A stretch of DNA of 64,000 bases from an uncultured Oscillospiraceae bacterium (GTDB lineage: Bacteria; Bacillota; Clostridia; Oscillospirales; Ruminococcaceae): NCBI GenBank assembly GCA_934438055.1, contig CAKSAY010000005.1, positions 42,624-106,623 on the forward strand, written 5' to 3'. Positions 37,002-45,412 of the stretch are shown here, piece by piece; positions within the stretch are counted from its first letter, which is position 1; the number at the start of each line of letters is the position of its first letter. The notes under the pieces are model-generated. The model was not told where the DNA came from. It was given only the letters and a program-made list of their open reading frames with translations, and searched no databases. Position numbers and translations under genes: made by a program.

Positions 37002-38120
37002 TTGAATCAATTTACATTAACTTGTCCTTGTCATTTTGGCTTAGAGAGAGTTTTGGCTGGAGAAATTAAAAGAATGGGCGCTGACGTGACGAAAACAATT
37101 GACGGACGCGTCACGTTTTCAGGAGATATGCAGATAATTGCACGGGCAAATCTTTGCCTTAGAACAGCTGAACGGGTTCTTATTTTGATCGGAGAATTTA
37201 AAGCTTTAACATTTGATGATTTATTCGAGGGTGTTAAATCGCTGCCATGGGAGAATTATATTGCAAAGACAGACGCCTTTCCTGTGAAAGGGCATTCCAT
37301 GAATTCTCAATTGCATAGCATTCCGTCTTGTCAATCCATTATTAAAAAGGCAGTTGTAGAACGATTGAAACAACGCTATCATCTTTCGTGGCTTGAGGAG
37401 ACGAATGCCAAGCATCAGATACAGTTTTTTATCCATAAAAACAACGTTTCTGTCTATTTGGATACCTCTGGAGAGGGCCTACACAAAAGGGGTTACAGAA
37501 AGAATGCAAATCAGGCGCCTATTCGGGAAACATTGGCGGCGGGAATTATAGATTTAGCAAGGGTGAAGCAGGACGCAATCGTATATGATCCCTTTTGTGG
37601 GTCAGGAACCTTTTTGATTGAGGCCGCTGCCAAAGCATTGCGCATACAACCCGGAATGATGAGAAGCTTTGCGGCAGAACAATGGAGCCAAATTCCACCA
37701 TCTGTTTGGAGAACGGAAAGGGAACGTGCAAGAGATTTAGCAGATTTGAATGGAGCATTTCACGCATTTGGTACAGATATTGACGAAAAAGCCATAGCAT
37801 TGAGCATTGCAAATGCAAAGAAAGCGTCTGTGGCATCAAGGATTCAGTTCTCTAAACAGGCGATTGACGCCTTTTTGCCGAAGACTTCGCAGGGAATTGT
37901 GTTTGCTAACCCTCCCTATGGGGAGAGAATGCTTGAGATAAAATTGGCAAGAGAGATTTACCGAAAAATGGGAGAGGTTTTTGCAAAGCGAGATGGCTAT
38001 AGTTACTATATCATTACTTCTGATAATCGATTTGAAAGCTATTTTGGCACAAAGGCGGACAAAAAGAGAAAGCTTTATAATGGTATGCGTGCTTGTCAAT
38101 TGTATATGTATTTTAAATGA
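37002..38120 (+). CDS. THUMP-domain rRNA methyltransferase (RlmL/YpsC type)
   Basis: 372 residues from TTG 37002 behind GGAGGA. An N-terminal ferredoxin-like and THUMP RNA-binding part (about 1-160) precedes a SAM methyltransferase domain with DPFCGSGTFLIEAA (motif I, about 195-208) and FANPPYGERM (N-P-P-Y catalytic motif of N-methyltransferases). YpsC and RlmL methylate guanine N2 in 23S rRNA. The stop overlaps the ATGA before cobO. Confidence 0.9.
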   Translation: MNQFTLTCPCHFGLERVLAGEIKRMGADVTKTIDGRVTFSGDMQIIARANLCLRTAERVLILIGEFKALTFDDLFEGVKSLPWENYIAKTDAFPVKGHSMNSQLHSIPSCQSIIKKAVVERLKQRYHLSWLEETNAKHQIQFFIHKNNVSVYLDTSGEGLHKRGYRKNANQAPIRETLAAGIIDLARVKQDAIVYDPFCGSGTFLIEAAAKALRIQPGMMRSFAAEQWSQIPPSVWRTERERARDLADLNGAFHAFGTDIDEKAIALSIANAKKASVASRIQFSKQAIDAFLPKTSQGIVFANPPYGERMLEIKLAREIYRKMGEVFAKRDGYSYYIITSDNRFESYFGTKADKKRKLYNGMRACQLYMYFK

Positions 38121-38131
38121 GGGGTATTGAC

Positions 38132-38662
38132 ATGAATCATATACATGGTAAAATCCATATATACTATGGAGATGGAAAGGGAAAGACAACAGCTGCTATG
38201 GGACTGGCGATGCGAGCACTGGGACGGGGTATGCGCGTTGTCGGTATCCAGTTTTTAAAGAATGGAGACTCAGGTGAAATTTTAGCGCTTAGAAATTTTG
38301 AAAGAGCCAGTTTTCATTCTCCTAACATCCGTAAGTTTCTTTTTGAAATGAATCAAAGAGAATTAGAACAAACCACGTCTTCGCAGCTTCAACTCTTTGA
38401 TAGGGTGACTTCACAACCTAACTTTGCTCTGAACAATGTGTTTGTTTTGGATGAAATTCTTGGTGCCGTTGAGACGAACACCTTTCCTTTGCAGAAACTC
38501 TTAGACTTTTTAAAGACGCGCCCTTATCATATGGAGGTGATTCTAACCGGCCGTGTTGCGCCTGAGGCGTTGCTTGAAGTTGCCGATTATGTTACCATGA
38601 TGTGTGCAAAAAAACATCCCTATTCCCAAGGCGTTCCGGCACGGATGGGAATAGAGATGTGA
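38132..38662 (+). CDS. cobO: Cob(I)yrinic acid a,c-diamide adenosyltransferase
   Basis: 176 residues from ATG 38132; an ATG at 38117 overlaps the previous stop but has no ribosome site, while GAGGGG lies upstream of 38132. Walker-like HIYYGDGKGKTTAAMGLAMRALG at the N-terminus is diagnostic of the CobA/BtuR/CobO family, which adds the adenosyl group to cobalamin precursors. FVLDEI is the Walker B. No other cobalamin genes are here, so a salvage role is likely. Confidence 0.92.
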   Translation: MNHIHGKIHIYYGDGKGKTTAAMGLAMRALGRGMRVVGIQFLKNGDSGEILALRNFERASFHSPNIRKFLFEMNQRELEQTTSSQLQLFDRVTSQPNFALNNVFVLDEILGAVETNTFPLQKLLDFLKTRPYHMEVILTGRVAPEALLEVADYVTMMCAKKHPYSQGVPARMGIEM

Positions 38663-38666
38663 GTAT

Positions 38667-39341
38667 TTAGTGCAAAAGAGGCGTTTTTCCAAAAAGCTTC
38701 TTTAAACTCTTTTTGTTTTTTTCTTTGGTTGTGATCATAACGCTATCTCCTGCTGTTAAAACAGTGTCACCTGTTGGAATAATCGTTTTTCCGTTTCGCA
38801 AAATAGTAATGACGAGCGTGTCTTTTGGCAATTCAATTTCATTGAGCGTTTTGCCCTCAATCACATCCTCTTGGTTTACCATAAATTCCAGTATAGAGAT
38901 GTCTCCCATATTCATTCTTGTAATAAAACGCATACTTACCGCGTCAACCTCTTGTTCAATAATATTCGATATGATGTTAATACTTGAAACCACAATGTCA
39001 GCTGCAAGCTTTTTCATGACGTCGATATTTTTAGGGTTGTTTGACTTTACGATAACGGTTTTGATATTAAAATATTTTTTTGCAAGCTGCGCAGTCACAA
39101 AATTGTCTTCATCCGTTCCGGTAATTGCAACTAAAATATCAGCCGTTTTTGCACCTGCTTTTTCGAGCGTGGGGAGGATTGTTCCATCTCCGTGAATTAC
39201 TGAAATATCTAGCCGATCGGCTACGAACATGCATTTAGAGTGATCTTTTTCAACCAGATGGATTTCGTGCTGATTGCTCAACAGGAGAGAACGTGCCAGA
39301 TAATATCCAACGTTTCCTCCACCTATAATAATTACTTTCAA
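38667..39341 (-). CDS. TrkA-type K+ uptake regulatory protein (second)
   Basis: 224 residues. RCK_N domain with IIGGGNVGYYLARSLL (NAD-binding Rossmann loop, 5-20) and a TrkA_C domain near 140-220. Such proteins gate Trk/Ktr potassium channels in response to nucleotides. It follows the other TrkA gene by 28 bases; the TrkH/KtrB membrane channel is not in this window. ATG 39341 is used. Confidence 0.9.
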   Translation of the reverse strand: MKVIIIGGGNVGYYLARSLLLSNQHEIHLVEKDHSKCMFVADRLDISVIHGDGTILPTLEKAGAKTADILVAITGTDEDNFVTAQLAKKYFNIKTVIVKSNNPKNIDVMKKLAADIVVSSINIISNIIEQEVDAVSMRFITRMNMGDISILEFMVNQEDVIEGKTLNEIELPKDTLVITILRNGKTIIPTGDTVLTAGDSVMITTKEKNKKSLKKLFGKTPLLH

Positions 39342-39369
39342 GCTTTAACACTCCGTTTCTTTATGTATT

Positions 39370-39993
39370 TTAGTTGATAACTTGTGCAAAGAGAAGACGA
39401 TCATCGTTTCTAATTTCTCTGTCAACATCATGAGAATATAAAGTAATTTGATTGTTTTGATCGATAGTTCCCATCAATTTATTATGCGCAAGCTTCTCAA
39501 TTTCAGAAAGGCGTTTTCCTTTCATTCTTTTATCATATGGCACAGTGCTCATCTCAATGGTTGCCCCTCCATAGTAAACCAATTTGTTGTTGGAGGCGTC
39601 AAAAAGACCGGAACAAATTGCCTCAAAGGCAAGGCTGGTTGGGCAGATTGCAAAGATTCCCAAATCGTCATAAATCTGCGCTTTAATGGGGTCGAGAATT
39701 CGCACCATGATATGCTCCATGTGAAAGATATTTCGAGCAATTTGACCGGACATAATATTTGCATTATCAGAATCAGTGACACAGACTACATATTCGCAGC
39801 CTTCCACTCCTGCTGAGCGCATGACATCCAGATCGATTGGGTTGCCCACAACGGTTAGCCCTGAGAAATTGTCGTCTAAGAGGTCAAAGGCATTGGGATT
39901 GATGTCAATAATTGATATTTCATGACCTTGACTATCTAGAACATTGGCAAGTCTCGAACCGAGCCGTCCACACCCAATGATTAAAATATTCAT
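39370..39993 (-). CDS. TrkA-type K+ uptake regulatory protein (first)
   Basis: 207 residues. RCK_N domain with IIGCGRLGSRLANVLDSQG and CVTDSDNANIMSGQIA; the C-terminal part is TrkA_C-like. Its two-gene operon with the TrkA-like gene downstream suggests two different regulatory subunits of one transporter. Confidence 0.9.
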   Translation of the reverse strand: MNILIIGCGRLGSRLANVLDSQGHEISIIDINPNAFDLLDDNFSGLTVVGNPIDLDVMRSAGVEGCEYVVCVTDSDNANIMSGQIARNIFHMEHIMVRILDPIKAQIYDDLGIFAICPTSLAFEAICSGLFDASNNKLVYYGGATIEMSTVPYDKRMKGKRLSEIEKLAHNKLMGTIDQNNQITLYSHDVDREIRNDDRLLFAQVIN

Positions 39994-40103
39994 TTGGAAA
40001 GCATTCCTTTCTCTTTTATTTTTGTCGAAGTTTTATAAAATCATAATTATAATATCTAATAGTAGTACGATTGAACACTTTTGTCAATATAGGAGGAGCA
40101 AAA

Positions 40104-40823
40104 ATGCCAAAGTTTTTTGTTGAGAATATTGGTAGGTTTCCCGTTTCTATTTCCGGTGATACAGCGTCTCATATTACACATTCATTAAGAATGAAGCCAC
40201 TTGATGAAATCGTTCTTTTTGACGGACGAGGATACGATTACTTTTGTCGTATTATCGAGGTTGGAGATCCTGTCGTGGTAGATTTGATTGAAAAAAGATT
40301 AAATCGAAGCGAGCCGTCTGTGAAGATTCATCTTTATCAAGCTATGCCAAAGGGAAGCAAATTGGAAACGATTATTCAGAAATCAGTGGAATTAGGCGTT
40401 TTTTCTATTACGCCTGTTTTAACCAGTCGTTGCATTTCCCGCCCGGACGAGAAAAGCCTGTGTAAAAAATTTCAGAGATACCAAAAGATTTCCATGGAAG
40501 CAGCACAACAATCCGGTAGGGGAATGATACCGCAAATTAAGCAGATGCTATCTTTTGAGCAGGCAGTTAAGGAGATGGAGAAAAGTTGTGAAAAGATTTT
40601 GTTTTATGAATGCGCTACCAATAAACTCGCTGATTGTTTATCTGAGCAGACAGAAGAAGTTTCTATTATGATTGGAAGCGAGGGCGGTTTTTCTCCTGAT
40701 GAGGTTTTGCTTGCGCAATCTCATCATTTGCAGATTGCCTCTTTAGGAGAGAGGATTTTGCGTTGCGAGACTGCACCTCTTTGCGCCCTATCTATTCTAC
40801 TCTATCATACGAAAAACATTTAA
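40104..40823 (+). CDS. rsmE: 16S rRNA m3U1498 methyltransferase
   Basis: 239 residues from ATG 40104 behind AGGAGGAG. SPOUT-class RNA methyltransferase with an N-terminal PUA-like domain (HSLRMKPLDEIVLFDG) and the C-terminal knot: AMPKGSKLETIIQKSVELGV, MIGSEGGFSPDE and SLGERILRCETAPL. RsmE methylates U1498 in the decoding centre. Confidence 0.95.
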   Translation: MPKFFVENIGRFPVSISGDTASHITHSLRMKPLDEIVLFDGRGYDYFCRIIEVGDPVVVDLIEKRLNRSEPSVKIHLYQAMPKGSKLETIIQKSVELGVFSITPVLTSRCISRPDEKSLCKKFQRYQKISMEAAQQSGRGMIPQIKQMLSFEQAVKEMEKSCEKILFYECATNKLADCLSEQTEEVSIMIGSEGGFSPDEVLLAQSHHLQIASLGERILRCETAPLCALSILLYHTKNI

Positions 40824-40832
40824 AAAAAGAGT

Positions 40833-40861
40833 TGTATTTTCCATCTTTTATGTATATAATA
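40833..40861 (+). promoter_or_regulatory. Promoter of small acidic membrane protein gene
   Basis: TTGTAT (40833-40838), 17-base spacer, TATAAT (40856-40861). Confidence 0.75.
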
Positions 40862-40903
40862 GTTATATAGTCTTTTTAGCTTTTGAAAGAGGAGGAAATC
40901 ATT

Positions 40904-41200
40904 GTGAAAAAGGGTTTAGTTGTTTCTATGGTAGCAGCAGTTGCGGCAGTTGCCGGCACTGTTATTTCGATTATTGCATTACTAAAAAGAGGCCAAAAAA
41001 AGGTTAATGAAGACTTTGACTATGATGGCGTTGATTATTTAGATGATGACTTTGAAGATGACAGTGTTTCGTCAATGCAGGGTTTGGGTGATGTTTCTGA
41101 CCATGAAAGTGTGGACGAAATTGGAGAAAACACAGACGTCACATGGAGTGATGCTGTTGAGACAGAAAAATTGATTGAAGAAAAAGATGATTCATTTTAA
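40904..41200 (+). CDS. Small membrane protein with acidic tail
   Basis: 98 residues from GTG 40904 behind AGAGGAGG. One N-terminal hydrophobic segment (about 3-24, Ala/Val-rich) is followed by a short basic stretch KKRGQKKVN-like and then a strongly acidic tail (FDYDGVDYLDDDFEDD). No family is recognised. It has its own promoter and terminator. Confidence 0.65.
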   Translation: MKKGLVVSMVAAVAAVAGTVISIIALLKRGQKKVNEDFDYDGVDYLDDDFEDDSVSSMQGLGDVSDHESVDEIGENTDVTWSDAVETEKLIEEKDDSF

Positions 41201-41206
41201 TAATAG

Positions 41207-41237
41207 AAAAACTCCTTTTTGTTTAAGGAGTTTTTTA
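41207..41237 (+). terminator. Terminator
   Basis: AAAAACTCCTT pairs with AAGGAGTTTTTT around a short T-rich loop. Confidence 0.88.
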
Positions 41238-41260
41238 TTTCAAATCAATCAAACAGTCAA

Positions 41261-41352
41261 AGTAGATGCGTCTGCGTTAAGTGCTGAATGGACGGGGAGT
41301 TGTCATTCAGACGAAGGTGTTCCGCGATAGATGCATTGCATCCCGTTGCTGG
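41261..41352 (+). promoter_or_regulatory. Tetrahydrofolate (THF) riboswitch
   Basis: The order GTAGATGCG, TGCGTTAAGTG, GACGGGGAGTTGTC, ACGAAGG and GCATTGCATCCCG matches the THF-I riboswitch consensus. Helices CTGAATG/CATTCAG (41284-41290 with 41304-41310) and the multi-helix core are present. It lies directly upstream of a folate ECF component, the usual target. Confidence 0.85.
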
Positions 41353-41370
41353 TGTCATAGTGGAAATTAT

Positions 41371-41410
41371 CTCCTGTGATAAAGGCAAGGCAAGTTTACG
41401 TCACAGGAGG
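41371..41410 (+). promoter_or_regulatory. Anti-Shine-Dalgarno hairpin below the THF riboswitch
   Basis: CTCCTGTGA (41371-41379) pairs perfectly with TCACAGGAG (41401-41409), which contains the AGGAGG ribosome site of the next gene. This indicates translational control, with the ribosome site hidden in one state. Confidence 0.75.
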
Positions 41411-41417
41411 TGTTTTT

Positions 41418-41963
41418 ATGAAAAACGATTATAGTATTTTTGTTTCCTCTGTTGATGAACTGAAGAATTTGCGGCATCTGGCAATCCTTTCTATGCTGAC
41501 TGCACTGTGCGTTATTCTTGGTTTTTTTCAATTGCAGTTAGGGGATTTTATGAGCATTAGTTTTGGATTTCTTGCCGTTGGAATGATGGGAGAGATCTTT
41601 GGGCCGGCTGCAGCATGTTTGGGTGCGGGAGTTAGCGATTTGCTTTCTTATTTTCTTCATCCGTCCGGGGCTTTTTTTCCGGGGTTTACGCTGAGTGCAT
41701 GTATTGGTGGAATAATATATGGATTTTTTCTTTATAAAAAAAGAACCCTTTCGTTTGGCAGAATCCTTCTCGCTATGCTGACTGTCGGTGTTTTTGTCAA
41801 TTTGTTTTTGAATACGCTTTGGTTGACCATTTTGTATGGATATGGTTATATCGCTATGTTGCCACTTCGTCTTTTAAAAGAATGTGTTACAATTCCTTTT
41901 AATTCACTTGTATTTTACCTTTTTAATAAACCGATTGTACCCGTCATAAAAAATCTGCTTTGA
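41418..41963 (+). CDS. folT: Folate-family ECF transporter S component
   Basis: 181 residues from ATG 41418 with AGGAGG 7 bases upstream; the earlier ATG at 41376 lies in the regulatory hairpin. Six hydrophobic segments. The first helix SMLTALCVILGFFQLQLG and the loop GEIFGPAAACLGAGVSDLLSYF are S-component features. FolT captures folates and couples to a shared EcfAA'T module, which is not in this window. The THF riboswitch upstream supports the substrate. Confidence 0.88.
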   Translation: MKNDYSIFVSSVDELKNLRHLAILSMLTALCVILGFFQLQLGDFMSISFGFLAVGMMGEIFGPAAACLGAGVSDLLSYFLHPSGAFFPGFTLSACIGGIIYGFFLYKKRTLSFGRILLAMLTVGVFVNLFLNTLWLTILYGYGYIAMLPLRLLKECVTIPFNSLVFYLFNKPIVPVIKNLL

Positions 41964-42055
41964 ATGGAACAAGCCCGGTATATTTATGGTCTTTTGGCAC
42001 ACAATAATTTTATCTTTTTCAGCTGTTCTATATACATAAGAATGTAGGTGAAAAG

Positions 42056-42586
42056 ATGGAAATTATACTGTTTGGGAATCAAAAAGATAAACTGCTTACA
42101 AAAATATTATTGCACTCTTTAAAAAATCAGCTTCCGTTTACCTATTGCAGTGGAGACACCTTTTATTCCTCACCCAAAAGCGAGCTCTTTATTTTAGAAA
42201 CGGATAGATTGAAAGCGCTGCATACCTCCAACTGTTTGGTCGTCTTGAAGAATAAAGCTAATCTGAATTATCTTCCCTCTTTTTCTGAAACAATCCCTTG
42301 TTTAATTGATTCCCAAAATTCAAAACAACTTGAGGCCATATCGAAACTAGGCTTATCCGCCATTACCTGTGGAATGTTTGAAAAAGATACCTTAACTTTT
42401 TCGAGTATGGGAGAGGATAATTCTGTTGTTTCCATTCAACGTCAAATTATTTTTAATAACACAGTATTTGATCCGATGGAAATACCCGTTCGCCACCAAA
42501 AGGGAACGGATCCATTTGCATTATTAACCAGTGCTTTTGTCACTTTGATGTGCAACGGGGATTTCACAGAAATTTCGATTTTATAG
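42056..42586 (+). CDS. Uncharacterised 176-aa protein
   Basis: Start ATG 42056 with TAGGTG upstream. No signal peptide and no membrane helix. The protein has beta-rich segments with many Leu, LILETDRLKAL and RHQKGTDPFALLTSAF. I do not recognise a family, although similar genes are frequent near spore or wall genes in Clostridia by general impression only. Confidence 0.6.
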   Translation: MEIILFGNQKDKLLTKILLHSLKNQLPFTYCSGDTFYSSPKSELFILETDRLKALHTSNCLVVLKNKANLNYLPSFSETIPCLIDSQNSKQLEAISKLGLSAITCGMFEKDTLTFSSMGEDNSVVSIQRQIIFNNTVFDPMEIPVRHQKGTDPFALLTSAFVTLMCNGDFTEISIL

Positions 42587-42691
42587 TAAATTATTTTCTT
42601 TGATTTACCAGTAATATTCCTTTTGTTGCGGTTGATACTACTATTGCAAACGCAATTAATAGTTAAGAATGTTTAATGAAGGAGTGTAATT

Positions 42692-42898
42692 ATGGCTAAT
42701 AATAGTAACAGCAGCAATAATATTATGGTTCCTGAAGCTAAAGAAGCAATGGAAAAATTCAAAATGGAAGCTGCTTCTGAAGTTGGAGTTAACTTAAAGC
42801 AAGGATATAACGGTGATTTAACTTCTAGAGAGGCTGGATCTGTTGGTGGTCAGATGGTTAAAAAAATGATCCAAGCTTACGAGAACTCAATGAAATAA
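42692..42898 (+). CDS. Small acid-soluble spore protein, alpha/beta type
   Basis: 68 residues with AAGGAGTG upstream. The conserved centre is AMEKFKMEAASEVGVNL (germination-protease cleavage region), then REAGSVGGQMVKKM, the DNA-binding signature of alpha/beta SASPs. It coats and protects DNA in the spore core and is degraded on germination. It shows the host forms endospores. Confidence 0.95.
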   Translation: MANNSNSSNNIMVPEAKEAMEKFKMEAASEVGVNLKQGYNGDLTSREAGSVGGQMVKKMIQAYENSMK

Positions 42899-43057
42899 TA
42901 GCAAACTTTCATTTGGCGGGCGACAGTGAGTTGCCTGCCTTTTCTTATACATCATGAACTGACGGTAGATTTTGTGAAATGCACTAAGAAGAACTTACGC
43001 AAATTTCTTGACTTTTTTCCTCGTTCAATGATATCCTATATCAAAAGGAGGATGAAT

Positions 43058-44083
43058 ATGTCGAAAAGGAAAAACAAAATCATGATTGTCATTTGTCTCA
43101 TAATTGTTTTACTTTGCCTTTTGCTCGTTGTTTTTGTGCCTAAGTTGTTTCAACCGGAGGGTAGTCCGATTTATCAGGTTTCAGGAGCAATCGCACATGA
43201 AAGTTTGTTGCAGTTTAGCGATCAAGACGATTTTCAAGAACAATTTGCGGCAACGGAAAGTCAATTAACGCAAATCTATAATCAATTATCTTATAGTATT
43301 CCCGATTCTGAAATTGCAAAAATTAATGATTATGCAGGATTGCAGGCGGTTCCAGTGAGTGATGATACTATTGCTGTTTTAAAACAAGCGACTTCCTTTG
43401 CGCAGGATTCGCAAGGAAGATTTGATCCAACAGTTGGAAAGGTAATGGATATTTGGGGACTAACCTCCAATGCACCTATCTTACCAACTGAACAAGAACA
43501 ATTCCAGGCGTTGCAAACCGTTGGCTATTCTCAAATTTTGATTGATGAAAACGCACGGACAGTAAAACTGCAAAAATTGGGCGGCAAAATTGTTTTGGAT
43601 AACATCTTACCCGGATATATTGCAGATAGATGTATTGAGCTTAACGAAATGTCGGGTGTCACATCGTCAGGCTGTGTTTTTGAACAGGCAGCAGCTGTTT
43701 CAGGATTGGGCAGCAAAGGGGAGCCATATCGTATTTCCATCTTTGAAGAACCTAACGCAGACGAGCTGGGGACGCTCACATTGGAAGAGGGAGGATGTTA
43801 TACATTGTTTCCTGAAGAATACGCTTTCCAAACTCATGGGGAGAAGTATTATTCTATCATCAATCCATTAGACGGACAGCCAATGCAGGACACGCAGATT
43901 CAAAGCATTACCGTGTGCGCTCCATCGGCTGCACAGGCGGAATGTCTGGCAGTTGATTTGACATTGCGGGGAAAGGATGAGGCGATTCAGGCGATGGATA
44001 CCTACCCTTTGATTCTGCAAGACGTTGATGGAAAATTATATGTGAGCGATTCGTTAAAGGATCAATTTGTATTAAGCAAATAA
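43058..44083 (+). CDS. ApbE-like FAD:protein FMN transferase, divergent
   Basis: 342 residues from ATG 43058, 7 bases after AAAAGGAGG (ATG 43052 is too close). A membrane anchor (about 5-29) puts it outside. ApbE features are ELAxIND-like SEIAKINDYAG, GRFDPTVGKVMDIWG and YYSIINPLDGQPM. The usual GGN region is replaced by GVTSSGCVFEQAAAVSG, and the Mg-binding D-x3-T of ADALST is changed to AECLAVD. Flavinylation is therefore doubtful; it may have another role. It stands alone before a shared terminator. Confidence 0.75.
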   Translation: MSKRKNKIMIVICLIIVLLCLLLVVFVPKLFQPEGSPIYQVSGAIAHESLLQFSDQDDFQEQFAATESQLTQIYNQLSYSIPDSEIAKINDYAGLQAVPVSDDTIAVLKQATSFAQDSQGRFDPTVGKVMDIWGLTSNAPILPTEQEQFQALQTVGYSQILIDENARTVKLQKLGGKIVLDNILPGYIADRCIELNEMSGVTSSGCVFEQAAAVSGLGSKGEPYRISIFEEPNADELGTLTLEEGGCYTLFPEEYAFQTHGEKYYSIINPLDGQPMQDTQIQSITVCAPSAAQAECLAVDLTLRGKDEAIQAMDTYPLILQDVDGKLYVSDSLKDQFVLSK

Positions 44084-44105
44084 TCAAAATTGTATGGAAA
44101 AAGAA

Positions 44106-44136
44106 AAAGCCGGAGCGTAAGCGTCCGGCCTTTTTT
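44106..44136. terminator. Bidirectional terminator between ApbE and XRE genes
   Basis: GCCGGA (44109-44114) pairs with TCCGGC (44124-44129); A-run to the left and T-run to the right serve both strands. Confidence 0.85.
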
Positions 44137-44353
44137 ATATCTGTTTTCCAGTGCTTGTAATAATAAAATTGCCTTCAAAGGCTGCACCGCAAGCAACTGC
44201 AATTTCTTGTAATTCTGATTCCGAAAAATTATCCCTTTTTAGTTTTCCTGAAATATTAGAGGGCGTTGTTTTTAGGCGTTGCGCAAGTTCCTTTTTTGTT
44301 ATACCAGTTTCTATTAAAAGCATATTGATTTTTTTAGCCATTGTTCCCATCAT
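44135..44353 (-). CDS. Small XRE-family regulator
   Basis: 72 residues. A single helix-turn-helix: KINMLLIETGITKKELAQRLKTTPSNISGKLKRDNFSESE covers residues about 7-48. It is a Cro/CI-like DNA-binding protein. It diverges from the small genes at 44533-44987, so it may control them. Confidence 0.8.
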   Translation of the reverse strand: MMGTMAKKINMLLIETGITKKELAQRLKTTPSNISGKLKRDNFSESELQEIAVACGAAFEGNFIITSTGKQI

Positions 44354-44532
44354 TTCACCTCTTTATTATAATTAAATTATACACTTCAAAGTCAATAAAA
44401 TCAATTAAAAGTTAATTTTTTCACCATAATAAGCAAGTATAGGCTTGATTGTTTTCTCTATATAGTTTATAATATAATTATATAGTTAATTTATTTATTA
44501 TAAAGCAAAACAAAAAGGAGTGAAAACTTTTT

Positions 44533-44667
44533 ATGGACTATTCTATTAAAGTCTTTGAAAGGATCGGATTTGTTTATCTCTATAGGAGTTTTAAACATAA
44601 TGGCCGTATGAAAATCAATCTGCAAGTGCATCAAATCTGTAATCAACGATATAGTAAGAGGGAATAG
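44533..44667 (+). CDS. Candidate 44-aa basic protein
   Basis: Begins at ATG 44533 behind AAAAGGAGTG and ends 2 bases before the next gene, whose ribosome site overlaps its end. The peptide is basic (MDYSIKVFERIG at the start, CNQRYSKRE at the end). No family is known. The coupling to the following gene is the main support. Confidence 0.4.
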   Translation: MDYSIKVFERIGFVYLYRSFKHNGRMKINLQVHQICNQRYSKRE

Positions 44668-44669
44668 GT

Positions 44670-44987
44670 ATGTTTGATTTTAAACAAATGCTAAAGCGGG
44701 CGCATATTCAACAATTACGCTCATTTTTTATGGATGGTGTAGATCTGATTACTTGGCATCAAGAGGAGGATAGAGGTTCTTATGAACAGCGCCGGGAGAA
44801 GGCGGAACGCCCTATTTACGATTTATTAAAGCAGACTTTCACAGATGATAACCAACTGGATGAGGCGGTGGAGAAATTAAATGATGCTCTTTCAGAAAAT
44901 CAATCTATTTTTATGGAAGTCGGCATACGCGTCGGAGCGATTTTGATTTCTGAGTTGCTGCGGGGAAATTTAAGCGACGGGGTATAG
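44670..44987 (+). CDS. Uncharacterised 105-aa protein
   Basis: Start ATG 44670 behind AGAGGG. A mostly helical, acidic protein with RREKAERPIYDLLKQ and LDEAVEKLNDALSENQSIFMEVGIRVGAIL. It resembles short helical proteins of mobile or phage origin, possibly DUF6809-like, but the match is not firm. A very strong terminator follows. Confidence 0.55.
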   Translation: MFDFKQMLKRAHIQQLRSFFMDGVDLITWHQEEDRGSYEQRREKAERPIYDLLKQTFTDDNQLDEAVEKLNDALSENQSIFMEVGIRVGAILISELLRGNLSDGV

Positions 44988-44995
44988 ACAGCCAG

Positions 44996-45038
44996 AAAAT
45001 TGCCCATACTAAAAGAGAATTTTAGTATGGGCAATTTT
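44996..45038 (+). terminator. Very long terminator hairpin
   Basis: AAAATTGCCCATACTAAAA (44996-45014) pairs perfectly over 19 bp with the complement at 45020-45038. Confidence 0.85.
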
Positions 45039-45101
45039 ATCTGATGATATTCTTAATTCATCATAAAATTGCAGATTTGCAATTCAAGAAACGATTGTAA
45101 A

Positions 45102-45129
45102 AACCGTTGAAGAACCTTCTTCAACGGTT
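45102..45129 (-). terminator. Perfect inverted repeat, terminator-like on the minus strand
   Basis: AACCGTTGAAGAA (45102-45114) and its complement (45117-45129). On the minus strand the stem is followed by a T-run, so it could end a leftward transcript. Confidence 0.5.
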
Positions 45130-45268
45130 AAGAAAGAAATCATCAATTTATTTCATTCGTTATTGGAGACAGTGAGCGCTGCTTTGCTTCTAGCATTCTT
45201 AGAAATACTTTCACCGTTTGCAACGACGAATCCGTATCTTGATTGGAACAATTTAGGAGGAGAATCAT

Positions 45269-45412
45269 ATGGAGAGAGAAACCAATCAAAAACAGGACTA
45301 TATCGGCTATAAATATCCTAAGAAAGCACCTGTGAAGAGAGAATGTCCCTCTCGAGGAATACAAGAGGTTCCTCTTGTTTTAGAAGAAAAGAAAAATAAT
45401 CAATATAATTGA
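45269..45412 (+). CDS. Candidate 47-aa hydrophilic protein
   Basis: ATG 45269 with TTAGGAGGAG 8 bases upstream, a very good site. The peptide is charged (MERETNQKQDYIGYKYPKK at the start). It ends 12 bases inside the convergent amidase gene. The DNA before it (45070-45268) is open in the plus strand for another frame and on the minus strand for a third, so which strand is coding is uncertain. Confidence 0.35.
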   Translation: MERETNQKQDYIGYKYPKKAPVKRECPSRGIQEVPLVLEEKKNNQYN

